Both the position numbers and the translations under genes were made by a program. Below are positions 1 to 9,003 of a stretch of DNA of 64,000 nt, piece after piece. The stretch is from CAVVKW01 sp963749035 (GTDB lineage Bacteria; Verrucomicrobiota; Verrucomicrobiia; Chthoniobacterales; JAATET01): assembly GCA_963749035.1 (NCBI GenBank), contig CAVVKW010000002.1, forward strand, positions 1,129,550-1,193,549, written 5' to 3'. The stretch's first letter is position 1. Each line of letters starts with the position of its first letter. Under the pieces are notes generated by a model. It had not been told where the DNA came from. It did no database searches and saw nothing but the letters and a program-made list of their open reading frames with translations.

Positions 1-531
1 GTCGGAATTCTTATCTACGTGACGCTCCGATTTGAATTTTCCTTCGCGCTCGGCGCGGTGGTCGCGGTTTTGCACGACGTGATCATCACGCTCGGGATGT
101 TCTCGCTCATTGGCGGGGAGCTTTCTCTCGTGATGGTCGGCGCGATCCTCACCATCGCGGGCTACTCGATTAATGACACGATCGTGGTCTTCGACCGTAT
201 CCGGGAGAGCTTGAAATCCGGGCGGGCCGGGTCCGTCCAAGATCTCATGAATGAAGCCATCAACGATACGTTGGGTCGAACGATTCTTACGGGTGGCACG
301 ACGGCCCTCTCCGTTGGCGCGCTTTACGTATTCGGTGGGGCGGTGCTCGAAGATTTCGCGTTTGCGATTCTGATGGGAATCATCGTGGGAACCTTTTCGT
401 CGATCTTTGTGGCCGCACCGATCGTGCTGTGGTGGACGAAGATCCGGGGTCACAACATCCGCCGCGAGGTCCTGGAGAGCGAGGCGATGCGCCGGACTGC
501 CAGTGGTTCGAAGGGAACGGCTGACGCGTAA
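1..531 (+). CDS. secF: Protein translocase subunit SecF (C-terminal part, cut by window edge)
   Basis: The reading frame is open from base 1, so the gene starts outside the window. It encodes the membrane-embedded C-terminal half of SecF, which with SecD uses the proton gradient to help complete Sec-dependent export. The conserved SINDTIVVFDRIRE stretch between transmembrane helices is present, followed by the NDTLGRTILTGGTT loop and two more hydrophobic segments. The tail after the last helix is short and basic. The visible part cannot tell a separate SecF from the C-terminal half of a fused SecDF. Family assignment is firm; the exact architecture is not. Confidence 0.93.
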   Translation, partial: VGILIYVTLRFEFSFALGAVVAVLHDVIITLGMFSLIGGELSLVMVGAILTIAGYSINDTIVVFDRIRESLKSGRAGSVQDLMNEAINDTLGRTILTGGTTALSVGALYVFGGAVLEDFAFAILMGIIVGTFSSIFVAAPIVLWWTKIRGHNIRREVLESEAMRRTASGSKGTADA

Positions 532-724
532 GGCCGGTCTGAAACTTGAAACCCGAAGGGCCTCGTCCTTCCAAGTAGCCGGTAGAATCGGGCCCTCCGG
601 GGACCGAATTTTCAAAGTGCCTGAGACGACCAGCTCACCGATCTAGAACCGGCGACGGTAATCGAACGACTTTCTCGGTGCTTCCGTCTTCCTTCTGCGT
701 TGAACCCGGAGGTTCGTCCGTGCA

Positions 725-1687
725 TTGTTTCGCGCCCCGATGACGCTCGCGTATTACGTCCACGACCTGAGTCCGTTTTTAATCCACCTCTGGGGGTCGG
801 TCGGTCTGCGGTGGTATGGTCTGGCCTACGTCGGGGCGTTTTTCGCGGGGATCGTCGTTTACCGTTATCTTGCCCGTCGTGGCTATTCGGATCTCAAACC
901 GGATCAGGTGAGTGATTTCATCATTTGGGGGGCGATTTTCGGCGTTTTGCTGGGGGGTCGCGTTGGCTACATGCTCTTCTATCGATTCAGCGATTTCGTC
1001 GCTGACCCGCTTAGCCTGATCCGCGTGTGGGACGGGGGAATGGCGAGTCACGGCGGGATCATCGGGTTGGTTCTATTTACGCTGTGGTATTCCTGGCGTC
1101 ACAAGGTTGGTTGGAGAAACGTGGGAGACAATCTCGTCGTCGTTGCGCCGATCGGTTTGTTCTTCGGGCGCGTCGCCAACTTCATCAATGGCGAGCTTTA
1201 CGGGCGTGCGGCGACGGTCCCCTGGGCCGTGCAGTTTCCAAAGGAACTGTATTCGTCGGAGTTCCCGGTGGCGGCTCGAGGCGAAATCGTTCGGGGTGCG
1301 GTGGAGATCAATCCCGCTTGGACGTCGATCGAAGCGATCGTTCCGGCGAGTCGTCAGTCCGAGCCGCTTCAGGGAGTGCTGGCGGACGGACTGACTCCCC
1401 GGCATCCCTCGCAACTTTACGAAGCGGCTTTGGAGGGACTCGTGCTTTTCGCGATCCTTTGGGTGATGCGCACCCGATTCAAGTTGCGCGACGGCGTGAT
1501 CACCGGCGCGTTCTTCATCGGATACGCCCTGTTACGGATCGCGGGTGAGGCGTTTCGCGAACCCGACGCGCCGCTGACCGGTCTGCTCACGCGGGGACAG
1601 TTTCTGTCGCTGTTTCTCGTGATCATTGGAATTGCTTTCATGATTTCCGCGAGAATCCGACCTCGGTGGGCACCAAAGTGGAGGTGA
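725..1687 (+). CDS. lgt: Prolipoprotein diacylglyceryl transferase
   Basis: Inner-membrane enzyme that moves diacylglycerol from phosphatidylglycerol onto the lipobox cysteine of prolipoproteins, the first step of lipoprotein maturation. The family signatures are present: GGRVGYMLFYRF, the HGGIIGL catalytic-His segment, the Lgt signature FGRVANFINGELYGR, and HPSQLYEA near the C terminus, in a multi-helix protein of 320 residues (slightly long for the family because of an insertion around residues 170-220). A GGAGG at 708-712 is 12 nt before a TTG at 725 and 27 nt before an ATG at 740. I chose TTG for spacing, but ATG 740 (five residues shorter) is a real alternative. Lipoprotein substrates in this window include the genes at 25091 and 30640. 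Confidence 0.96.
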   Translation: MFRAPMTLAYYVHDLSPFLIHLWGSVGLRWYGLAYVGAFFAGIVVYRYLARRGYSDLKPDQVSDFIIWGAIFGVLLGGRVGYMLFYRFSDFVADPLSLIRVWDGGMASHGGIIGLVLFTLWYSWRHKVGWRNVGDNLVVVAPIGLFFGRVANFINGELYGRAATVPWAVQFPKELYSSEFPVAARGEIVRGAVEINPAWTSIEAIVPASRQSEPLQGVLADGLTPRHPSQLYEAALEGLVLFAILWVMRTRFKLRDGVITGAFFIGYALLRIAGEAFREPDAPLTGLLTRGQFLSLFLVIIGIAFMISARIRPRWAPKWR

Positions 1688-1791
1688 GTTCCGTAATACC
1701 CAAAAAAAATGAGTCGGGGCACTGGAAAAACGTGCGTTTAATTGCAAATAATGTTGACGCAACTCGGCACTCATAGACTCTCCCAGCGATT

Positions 1792-1881
1792 ATGTTGACT
1801 TTGACCGTATTTACAGTGATGGCGTCCCTTCTTCTCGGGTGCGTCTGGTGGGTTTGCCAGAACGACGTGGACCTCTCGTAG
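1792..1881 (+). CDS. Possible 29-residue membrane peptide
   Basis: A short ATG-started frame encodes one hydrophobic segment (TVFTVMASLLLGCVWWVC) followed by a polar tail. It lies alone between lgt and the acetyltransferase gene. There is no clear Shine-Dalgarno sequence, and I recognise no family. The composition fits a single-span membrane microprotein, but a chance frame of this length is possible. Confidence 0.25.
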   Translation: MLTLTVFTVMASLLLGCVWWVCQNDVDLS

Positions 1882-1937
1882 GTTTACCCGCGGAAAGCGA
1901 CTGACGGGCAAGGCGGCCAGCGACTCGGGACGGAGAA

Positions 1938-2459
1938 ATGCGTGAAAAGTGGACGAGATTCAGGTGGAATTTGAAGAATTTCCCCGGTAGCGAAGGGTCG
2001 GAACTCGCACCCTACACGTTCCGCCGCGCGGAAGACGGCGAGTCTCCGGTCGTCGAGCGCTCCATCTTGGCTGCTTTTTCGCAAGACAGCGGCTGGAATG
2101 ACGATTCCCGCGTTTTCGTTGAGTCGCTCGAATCCAAACTTGAAACGGCGTTTTCCGAGCAGCCTCCGCTCTGCGTCGTTGTCCAGCACGGATCCCGGAT
2201 CATCGGCGCGTCCCTTCTCACCGTCGTCCCCGATGCACCTAATCATCTGCTGACCGGCCCTTGTATCCTCCACGAATATCGGAGTCGCGGGATTGGATCT
2301 GTTTTACTGCACGCCTCGCTCGCTGCGCTTCAGGAAATGGGCCTGAACGTGGCGCACGGCCTGGCCCCCCATCTCTCGCCGGCGGCCAAATACGTTTACC
2401 CGAAGTTCGGTGGGCTCCCTGAGTCGTGGCAGACGGACGAATCCAGACTCGCAGCCTGA
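1938..2459 (+). CDS. GNAT-family N-acetyltransferase
   Basis: A 173-residue protein with the GNAT fold signature. A conserved beta-strand leads into YRSRGIGSVLLHASLAAL, the acetyl-CoA pyrophosphate-binding motif A (R-x-x-G-x-G). A C-terminal segment ending YPKFGGLPE resembles the motif-B region of this superfamily. The substrate cannot be read from the sequence. The first 20-30 residues are basic and less conserved-looking, so translation may begin later. It lies 81 bp before uxaC on the same strand; no functional link is evident. Confidence 0.8.
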   Translation: MREKWTRFRWNLKNFPGSEGSELAPYTFRRAEDGESPVVERSILAAFSQDSGWNDDSRVFVESLESKLETAFSEQPPLCVVVQHGSRIIGASLLTVVPDAPNHLLTGPCILHEYRSRGIGSVLLHASLAALQEMGLNVAHGLAPHLSPAAKYVYPKFGGLPESWQTDESRLAA

Positions 2460-2540
2460 GCGGCCGATGAGCGGGCATTTTTGGGCGTAGTGCGATTCCC
2501 GGTTGGCGTCGGTGAAGTCAGCGGGTAAAACGGAACGGCA

Positions 2541-3965
2541 ATGATCCGTCCCTTCCTCGATAAGGATTTTTTCCTCCTCACGGAGTCTGCGCGACGGTTA
2601 TACCACGGGAGTGCTGCGCTTCAGCCGATCATCGACTATCATAGTCACCTCTCCGCGCGGGCGATCGCCGAAGATCACCGGTTTTCCGACCTGACCAGCG
2701 CGTGGTTGGACGGGGACCATTACAAATGGCGGGCGATGCGCGCGAAGGGGATTGAGGAGCGATTCCTGACGGGCGACGCCACCCCCTTCGAAAAATTTGA
2801 GAAATGGGCCGAGACCGTGCCGTTCACCATTCGTAATCCGCTCTATCACTGGACCCACTTGGAACTGAGACGGTATTTCGGAATCCATGACCTTCTGACT
2901 CCGCGCACGGCCAGATCGATCTACGATCGAGCTTCGTTCTTCCTGAACACTCCGGAGTTCTCAACCCGTGGGCTGTTGCGAAAGATGAACGTGGAATTGG
3001 TCTGCACAACGGACGATCCCGCAGATGACCTCGAACACCATCGGGTCATCCGCGACGGCGATTGCGGAATCAAAGTGCTCCCGACGTTCCGATTGGATCG
3101 GTATTATCACGTTGGGGCTGAGAATTTCGCATCGGCTGTTGAGCAGTTGAGCGAACGGGCTGGCTGGGCGATCGCCTCGTTCGACGATCTCCTCGACGCG
3201 TTGAAGAATCGTGCTGACTTCTTCCATTCGTTCGGTGGCCGCCTTGCAGATTGCAGCATGGAAAGAATTCCCGACGGCGTGATCGATCCGGACGCTGCCT
3301 CGCGAACGTTCAAGAGCCGAATGGAGGGTGCTCCCGTCGATCCAATCGACGCGGAAATCTACCAAGCTACATTGCTGGATTGTCTGGGTCGCGTTTACCA
3401 CCGCCGGGGCTGGACTCAGCAATTTCACTTGGGGGTAATCCGAGGAACCAACTCGAGGCGCCTCCGCGAACTCGGCCCAGACATGGGATTTGATACCATC
3501 GGCGATCTCCCGCAGGCGCGACCACTGGCGCAATTTCTTGATCGCCTCGATACGGACGACCAGCTCCCTCGGACGATCCTCTACAATTTGAACCCCGCGA
3601 ATAACGAGGTCTTTGCCGCAATGATCGGCAATTTTCAGAGCGGCTCCGTCCCGGGGAAGATTCAATACGGGTCGGGATGGTGGTTCCTCGATCAGAGGGA
3701 TGGTATGGAGCGGCAACTGAACGCGCTGTCGAACCTCGGACTCCTTTCGCGTTTCGTTGGAATGCTGACCGACAGCCGCAGCTTTCTTTCGTTCCCGCGC
3801 CACGAATACTTCCGGCGCATCCTCTGCAACCTGATCGGCAGCGAAGTCGAGAGGGGTGAACTTCCCAATGACCTCGAGTGGCTCGGCGGCATCGTCGCTG
3901 ATATTTCCTACGGTAACGCCAGCCGCTACTTCGGATTTTACGACGAATCTCAACCCGCCTCCTGA
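2541..3965 (+). CDS. uxaC: Glucuronate isomerase (uronate isomerase)
   Basis: Converts D-glucuronate to D-fructuronate and D-galacturonate to D-tagaturonate, the entry step of hexuronate catabolism in the cytoplasm. At 474 residues it has the normal family length. The amidohydrolase-type metal site begins with IIDYHSHLS (His34, His36). Other typical stretches are the TDDPADDLEHH segment and the closing ISYGNASRYFGF. No other uronate-pathway gene (uxuA, uxaB, kdgK) is nearby, so the isomerase is stranded from its pathway here. The start ATG fits the usual family N terminus. Confidence 0.95.
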   Translation: MIRPFLDKDFFLLTESARRLYHGSAALQPIIDYHSHLSARAIAEDHRFSDLTSAWLDGDHYKWRAMRAKGIEERFLTGDATPFEKFEKWAETVPFTIRNPLYHWTHLELRRYFGIHDLLTPRTARSIYDRASFFLNTPEFSTRGLLRKMNVELVCTTDDPADDLEHHRVIRDGDCGIKVLPTFRLDRYYHVGAENFASAVEQLSERAGWAIASFDDLLDALKNRADFFHSFGGRLADCSMERIPDGVIDPDAASRTFKSRMEGAPVDPIDAEIYQATLLDCLGRVYHRRGWTQQFHLGVIRGTNSRRLRELGPDMGFDTIGDLPQARPLAQFLDRLDTDDQLPRTILYNLNPANNEVFAAMIGNFQSGSVPGKIQYGSGWWFLDQRDGMERQLNALSNLGLLSRFVGMLTDSRSFLSFPRHEYFRRILCNLIGSEVERGELPNDLEWLGGIVADISYGNASRYFGFYDESQPAS

Positions 3966-3979
3966 CGGCCCCCCATCAC

Positions 3980-4699
3980 ATGTCCGATCCCACGCCACCT
4001 GCCGCTAAGCTACAGCCTGCTTCCACCCGTTCGCTCTACGCTTACTGCCTGCCGTTCGCGCTCTTCATGCTCGGCTTGGCCGCCGTGTCGGTGGTCAAGA
4101 TGCTCGCACCGGACTCCGACACCTTCCTTCTCGCCAACCCGGCCTACTGGGTCTATCCGCTCCAGTCACTCCTCTGCGCGGGCGCGCTGATTTACTTTTG
4201 GAGAGATTATGACTTCGGTTCCCAGAAATCGTTACCGTTCGCGATTGGCGTCGGGATCATTGTCCTCTTCGTCTGGATCTCCCCCGAGGCGTTTTTTGGA
4301 TTTGAGGATCGCTTGGAAGGTTTCGATCCGACGGTCTTTGACGAATCTGCCGGACTTTATTGGGGCACGGTCCTCGCCCGGTTTTTCCGGTTGGTCATTA
4401 TCGTTCCGCTGATCGAGGAGATCTTCTGGCGGGGGTTTCTGCAGCGATACCTCATTAAGGAAAATTTTACGGACGTCCCGTTCGGCCAATACACGCACCT
4501 GAGTTTTTGGGGGGTGGTCGTCGCCTTCACACTTGTTCACCAACCGGCGGATTACCTCGGCGCCGCCATCACGGGTGCGCTCTTCGGCTGGATCGCCATC
4601 CGCACGAAAAGTCTTTTGTGCTGCGTTGTCGCCCACGCCGTGACGAATCTTATCCTTGGATTTTACATCATGTGGACGCAGCAGTGGGGTTACTGGTAG
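3980..4699 (+). CDS. CPBP-family intramembrane glutamic endopeptidase (CAAX protease-related)
   Basis: Membrane protein of 239 residues with about six hydrophobic segments. The CPBP/Abi motifs are in order: EEIFWRGFL (Glu146-Glu147, Arg151), the second motif F-x-x-x-H at FTLVHQ (His187), and HAVTN near the C terminus. Spacing and length resemble the CAAX-prenyl-protease-related family found beside PEP-CTERM/exosortase genes in Verrucomicrobia and Planctomycetes, although no exosortase is in the window. It begins 14 bp after uxaC. Its last 32 bp overlap, tail to tail, the end of the opposite-strand fusion gene. Confidence 0.85.
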   Translation: MSDPTPPAAKLQPASTRSLYAYCLPFALFMLGLAAVSVVKMLAPDSDTFLLANPAYWVYPLQSLLCAGALIYFWRDYDFGSQKSLPFAIGVGIIVLFVWISPEAFFGFEDRLEGFDPTVFDESAGLYWGTVLARFFRLVIIVPLIEEIFWRGFLQRYLIKENFTDVPFGQYTHLSFWGVVVAFTLVHQPADYLGAAITGALFGWIAIRTKSLLCCVVAHAVTNLILGFYIMWTQQWGYW

Positions 4700-7600
4700 C
4701 AGCGAGCGCCCGGCAGGCGGCCAGATCGACCTTCCCACTCGCTAACGCCGGGAGCGCCTCGACCGACACCACTCGCTTAGGGATCCAGAGGTTCGGCATT
4801 CCGCGGCTCCGCAGTGCCCGACGTAACTCGTTCGGGTCCACGTTTCGGGTAGTGACGAGCGCTAACTCCTCTTCCCCGTCTCCAATGTCGATTCCAACGA
4901 CACAGTCCGCAGCTTCGGAGTCGTTGGCCAGCTCTTCCGTGAGAGCCTCTTCCACCGCGCAGTGCGGAACCATCTCTCCGCCGATCTTGGAAAACCGACT
5001 CGTCCGGCCCTCGATCCGTAGAAATCCATCGGAATCCACCGAAACCACGTCGCCCGTGACAAACCAGCTTCCGGCGGACGGGCACCCGAGATACTCGGTC
5101 ACAACGTTCGCGCCGCGGAGGGCGAGCACACCGTCATCAATTCGCCAGGCGAGACCTGGCACCAAACGTCCGACCGTGCCGGCGCGAAGACCAATCTGGG
5201 TGCTGTCGACGCCAACGCCGCCGGCGGGGTCCGGCTGGTTGAACGCGACGACCGGGGAAGTCTCCGTGAGTCCATACCCCTCGACGACCTCGACACCGAA
5301 CTGGTCTCGGGCCGCTTCGGCCAGCTTTGCCGGAAGACGCTCCGCGCCGCAGCAGACGCAGCGCATCGCTTCGAACGCTTCGGCCGGAACCTTTCGTAGG
5401 TAGCTTTTCAAAAACGTCGGCGTGCTGAGAAGAAACGTCGCGCGTTCGACGGACGCAGCCTTGGCAAGCTTCCCAAAATCAAACGGCGTGGGCACCGTCG
5501 CGATTTGACGACCGGTCAAGAGGCCCGTGAAGAGTCCGACGTTCAATCCGAAACAATGAAAGAGCGGCAATCCAGAAAGGATGATGTCGTCCCTTCTCAA
5601 CAATCCGAGCTCGTCGATCTGCATCGCGTTCGCCAGCAAGTGTCGGCTCGTGAGGCAGACGCCTTTGGGTGTCCCACTGCTACCGCTGGTGAAAAGCAGC
5701 AACTCCGACGGAGTCTGGCTCTCTCGCCGAGCCGGGAGCAATGCTCCGAGGAGGACCTCCGCTCTCGTCAGTCGTTTCAAATCCTCGCCCACGTCGACGG
5801 TTTGGTCAGGCCAACCAAGGTCGGGAAATTTCGATTTCACTGCGCTGGCGGAAATGACGACGTCGATCTCGGCGGCTGCGAGGCTGTGCGAGAACGCCGC
5901 CGAACCTGCGGTCGGGTTCAGATTGACCGGCGTCTTCCCCGCGAGCAAAAGCGAGACGTTCGCGACGGCCCCACCAATCCCCGGAGGCAGGATTACGCCG
6001 ACGCGCTGGCTCCCGGCGAGTTCGCTTCGCCATTTCTTAGCGATCGCGGAGCAGACGCCGAGTAGCTCCCATCCGCGGAGTCGTTTTCCACCGACGCCGT
6101 GGTCTGCAATCACCACGTCGAACGCGCGGCGACGAAGCGAACGGACGAGTTCCCGGTCGAGCGAACTCTTTAGCTCCGGCCGGGCGGCGAAGGCGTCGGC
6201 GCCAAGTTCGCCCATGCGGGCTCGCAGGCTCATGGGATCTGTCTGGGTCAGCGGGCGACCGAACGCGACCCGAACCCCGATTCGCAGCGCGTTTGGAATC
6301 TTGAAAAAATACCGTCCGCGCTCGAAGGAAAAGATCGAGCGCCAGAGTCCGTCGGTCACTGCCGGGATAATCGGGCACTTGGCTTGGCGTGCGATCAATT
6401 CGTAGCCGCGTCTGAGTTCCATCAAGCTGCCGGTGCGAGAGAGTTGACCCTCCGGGAAGATGCAGACCAGCTCACCGGCGCGGACGCGCTCCGCCGCCGC
6501 GCGGATCGCGTCCTTTGAACGTCGGTCGGAGACCGGAATCGATCCGAAGGCCCGAAGAAGAGTTCCGAGAATTGGCGTTTTGAAAAACCCCTCGTGCGAC
6601 AAGAACGAGATTCGTCGCCGACACGCCAGCGACAAGACGATCGCGTCCACGTAGCTGACGTGATTGCACACCAGCAGGGCACCACCTTCGGCCGGGACGT
6701 TCTCGGCGTTGATTGGCCGCACCCGGTAGAATACCTTGGCGATAAAGAGGGTAAGGGTCGAAAGGACCTCACGAGCCAGCCACCGAAAGGCCACCAGGGC
6801 CGCTACGGCCATCGTCGAAGCCAGGAAGACAAGTTGAGCTGTCGGTCCCCAGCCGAGAATCTCGCTCAGCGTCCATTGGAAGACGACCGCGAGAATACCC
6901 GTCATGCTGCTACAGAGACTCGACGCTGCCAGGATGCTGCCTTGGGTTCCGGCAGGTGCGCGCTCGATGAGCGCAGCGCTAACCGGGACACAGAAGAGCC
7001 CGGCGGAAGCGCCAATGCCGAGCAGCGCGACCACGAGGGCAGGAGTCAAGCCCGCCCCGCTCAGCGTCGAAAGAATTAGTAGGCCGAGGGACATCCCGAC
7101 GGCGGCGAAGGGAATGACGCCCGCACGGGTTTCGCGGCGTTTGCCGACCCACGCGGCGAGCAGACTCCCGGCTCCGATCCCGGCACCAAGCAATGCCATC
7201 ATCAATCCGGACTGCTGACCGGCGCCCGCCCCATCTGGATTTGCGACTCGCGCCATCTGGAGAAGCGTCACCATCAGGAATCCTCCGACGAAGTAGAACA
7301 GACTTTCCGCCGCCACGGGCCGCAGAATTCCCGGCGTGCGTCCGAGAGTTCGCAATAGATCGGCGTGTCCGGCGATCGCTCGCCACGTGAATCGCGCCGT
7401 CGGATCGCCTGCGCCCACCGGCATCCGACGGAACGTGAAGGCCGTGAACGCACACAGCAAAAGAAGCACGCCGAGCGCAACAGCCGCCGCCCAGCCTGGG
7501 TGGCCCAGCCAAACGGCCAGAGAATCAATCGCGAATCCACCGATGAGGCTGCCCCCAAGGATCGCGCCGATGCACAGCATCTCAGACCAGCCGACAGCGG

Positions 7601-8015
7601 CCTGCAGACGCTCGGCGGGTTGGAGTTCTTTGAGGATCGACCGCTTCGCGGGAGAGAAAAAGGTCGACTGGATCGCCAGCAGGAAGAATCCCGCCATCAC
7701 GAGCGGGAAGCTCCCACCAAGGACCGCCGCGATGAGAAATGCCATCACGGCCATCTGTAGCCACAAGCTCCAGCGGATGACGTCGCGGCGAGGGAAGCGG
7801 TCGTTCAACCAGCCGGCGGCCGGCGCGAACAAGACGAAGGGGGTGACCAGCAGCAGCGAGATCACGGAGACGTAGCGAAGCGCCTCCGTCATGGGCAGCG
7901 CCAGATTGACGAGGCCCACGAGTGCCAGCTTCGTTGCGTTATCGTTGAACGCGACCTGCGTCTGCGTGAAGAGCAATTTGAGAAAGGCGGAGTGAAAGAA
8001 TCTTTGGGTTTGCAT
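4668..8015 (-). CDS. Three-domain fusion: LplT-like MFS transporter, PlsC-like acyltransferase, AMP-dependent acyl ligase
   Basis: A single 1115-residue frame. Residues 1-410 form a 12-helix MFS region like the lysophospholipid flippase LplT. Residues about 425-620 are an acyltransferase domain with NHVSYVD (451-457, the H-x4-D site) and FPEGQLS (520-526). From about 640 onward lies an acyl-activating domain with TSGSSGTPKG (776-785) and the GYGLTETSP motif. In E. coli LplT and the bifunctional Aas are separate proteins that import and re-acylate lysophosphatidylethanolamine; here all three activities are on one chain, as in many PVC and proteobacterial genomes. It diverges from a LysR gene, a likely regulator. 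Its 3' end overlaps the CAAX-protease gene convergently. Confidence 0.92.
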   Translation of the reverse strand: MQTQRFFHSAFLKLLFTQTQVAFNDNATKLALVGLVNLALPMTEALRYVSVISLLLVTPFVLFAPAAGWLNDRFPRRDVIRWSLWLQMAVMAFLIAAVLGGSFPLVMAGFFLLAIQSTFFSPAKRSILKELQPAERLQAAVGWSEMLCIGAILGGSLIGGFAIDSLAVWLGHPGWAAAVALGVLLLLCAFTAFTFRRMPVGAGDPTARFTWRAIAGHADLLRTLGRTPGILRPVAAESLFYFVGGFLMVTLLQMARVANPDGAGAGQQSGLMMALLGAGIGAGSLLAAWVGKRRETRAGVIPFAAVGMSLGLLILSTLSGAGLTPALVVALLGIGASAGLFCVPVSAALIERAPAGTQGSILAASSLCSSMTGILAVVFQWTLSEILGWGPTAQLVFLASTMAVAALVAFRWLAREVLSTLTLFIAKVFYRVRPINAENVPAEGGALLVCNHVSYVDAIVLSLACRRRISFLSHEGFFKTPILGTLLRAFGSIPVSDRRSKDAIRAAAERVRAGELVCIFPEGQLSRTGSLMELRRGYELIARQAKCPIIPAVTDGLWRSIFSFERGRYFFKIPNALRIGVRVAFGRPLTQTDPMSLRARMGELGADAFAARPELKSSLDRELVRSLRRRAFDVVIADHGVGGKRLRGWELLGVCSAIAKKWRSELAGSQRVGVILPPGIGGAVANVSLLLAGKTPVNLNPTAGSAAFSHSLAAAEIDVVISASAVKSKFPDLGWPDQTVDVGEDLKRLTRAEVLLGALLPARRESQTPSELLLFTSGSSGTPKGVCLTSRHLLANAMQIDELGLLRRDDIILSGLPLFHCFGLNVGLFTGLLTGRQIATVPTPFDFGKLAKAASVERATFLLSTPTFLKSYLRKVPAEAFEAMRCVCCGAERLPAKLAEAARDQFGVEVVEGYGLTETSPVVAFNQPDPAGGVGVDSTQIGLRAGTVGRLVPGLAWRIDDGVLALRGANVVTEYLGCPSAGSWFVTGDVVSVDSDGFLRIEGRTSRFSKIGGEMVPHCAVEEALTEELANDSEAADCVVGIDIGDGEEELALVTTRNVDPNELRRALRSRGMPNLWIPKRVVSVEALPALASGKVDLAACRALAATSNPTAAST

Positions 8016-8088
8016 GTCCTGAACATGCGGCGGAAATCCTTGAAACCTAATCGATAGTCTTTAACGTGACATCGAAAGTATCGATATT
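8016..8088. promoter_or_regulatory. Divergent intergenic region with repeated ATCGA motifs (putative LysR operator)
   Basis: This 73-bp gap separates the starts of the fusion gene and the LysR gene, so it must hold both promoters unless one lies inside a coding region. ATCGA-type motifs begin at 8050, 8071 and 8080; the first and last share ATCGATA-like sequence exactly 30 bp apart. Repeated motifs between a LysR gene and its divergent target are the usual arrangement for LysR binding. The operator role is inferred only. Confidence 0.4.
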
Positions 8089-9003
8089 GTGAACGTCCAT
8101 CATCTCGAGTTATTCTATTACGTCGCGCGTTACCGGGGGATCGTTGCAGCCTGCCGACACATTCCTTACGGGATCCAGCAACCTGCGGTGAGCGCCCAGG
8201 TCGCTTCGCTCGAGAGCGACCTGGGAGTCAAACTCTTCGATCGACGTCCGTTCCGACTCACCCCGCAGGGTGAGCGGCTCTACGAGTTCGCCGCACCGTT
8301 TTTTGCTCGGCTTACTGCCGTCGAAGATGAGCTCCGAGGGCGACTCTCTCAAGAGCTCCGGCTGGTCGGCCCTACCCATGTGATGCGCGACCATCTGCCG
8401 GAAGTCATCGCTGCGCTCAAGAAAGACTACCCGTCCCTGCGCCTTCACTTACAAGAGGCCGATCAGCAGCAATCGGAGGACCGGATCTCCCAGGGTGAAG
8501 CGGATCTGGGCATCTCAATTCTCGAAGACAAGCCGCGAGCGGGCTTCCGCACCGAAGTTCTCATCCGGCTCCCTTTGGTTCTCGTCGTGCGCGCAGACAG
8601 CTCGATCAAGTCCGCTGCGGTTGCGATCCGGGAGGGAGCTGCGGGCCGTCTCCCGCTGATTGCGCTGCCAGCTCATGAGAGAATCCGGCGGATGTTTGCG
8701 GACTCGCTTCGGAAACGGAATTTGGCCTGGTCGGTCGCAATGGAGGTCAGCTCGAATGATCTCGTTGCGCTTTACGTCTCTCACGGACTCGGGGCCGGGC
8801 TGACCGTTCGCCTGCCCGGTGTGACGTTCCCCGAGGGTCTGCGCGTCCTGCCGTTGCCGAGGACTTCGACTCTTCCGATCGGAGCGTTCTGGAAGGGAAA
8901 GCTGCCGCCGATCGCCGAGGCATTTCTCGAAACTATCCGGGACCGCGCGGCCAAGCTGCCGAAGTCGAGTGGAGTCGGGTCGTCCGCCAAGCAGAACATC
9001 TAG
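8089..9003 (+). CDS. LysR-family transcriptional regulator
   Basis: A 304-residue protein with an N-terminal winged helix-turn-helix (QPAVSAQVASLESDLGVKLF, then the FDRRPFRLTPQG wing) and a type-2 periplasmic-binding-protein-like effector domain from about residue 90. It starts with GTG at 8089; MNVHHLELFYYV is the usual LysR opening. It is transcribed away from the LplT-PlsC-ligase fusion, the natural candidate target. The ligand is unknown. The last four bases overlap the end of the convergent alpha-2-macroglobulin gene. Confidence 0.93.
   Translation: MNVHHLELFYYVARYRGIVAACRHIPYGIQQPAVSAQVASLESDLGVKLFDRRPFRLTPQGERLYEFAAPFFARLTAVEDELRGRLSQELRLVGPTHVMRDHLPEVIAALKKDYPSLRLHLQEADQQQSEDRISQGEADLGISILEDKPRAGFRTEVLIRLPLVLVVRADSSIKSAAVAIREGAAGRLPLIALPAHERIRRMFADSLRKRNLAWSVAMEVSSNDLVALYVSHGLGAGLTVRLPGVTFPEGLRVLPLPRTSTLPIGAFWKGKLPPIAEAFLETIRDRAAKLPKSSGVGSSAKQNI

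Noticed and set aside
532..724. Possible small gene or terminator between secF and lgt
   Set aside because: Open frames here are short and lack ribosome sites apart from the one serving lgt; no convincing stem with a T-run was found.
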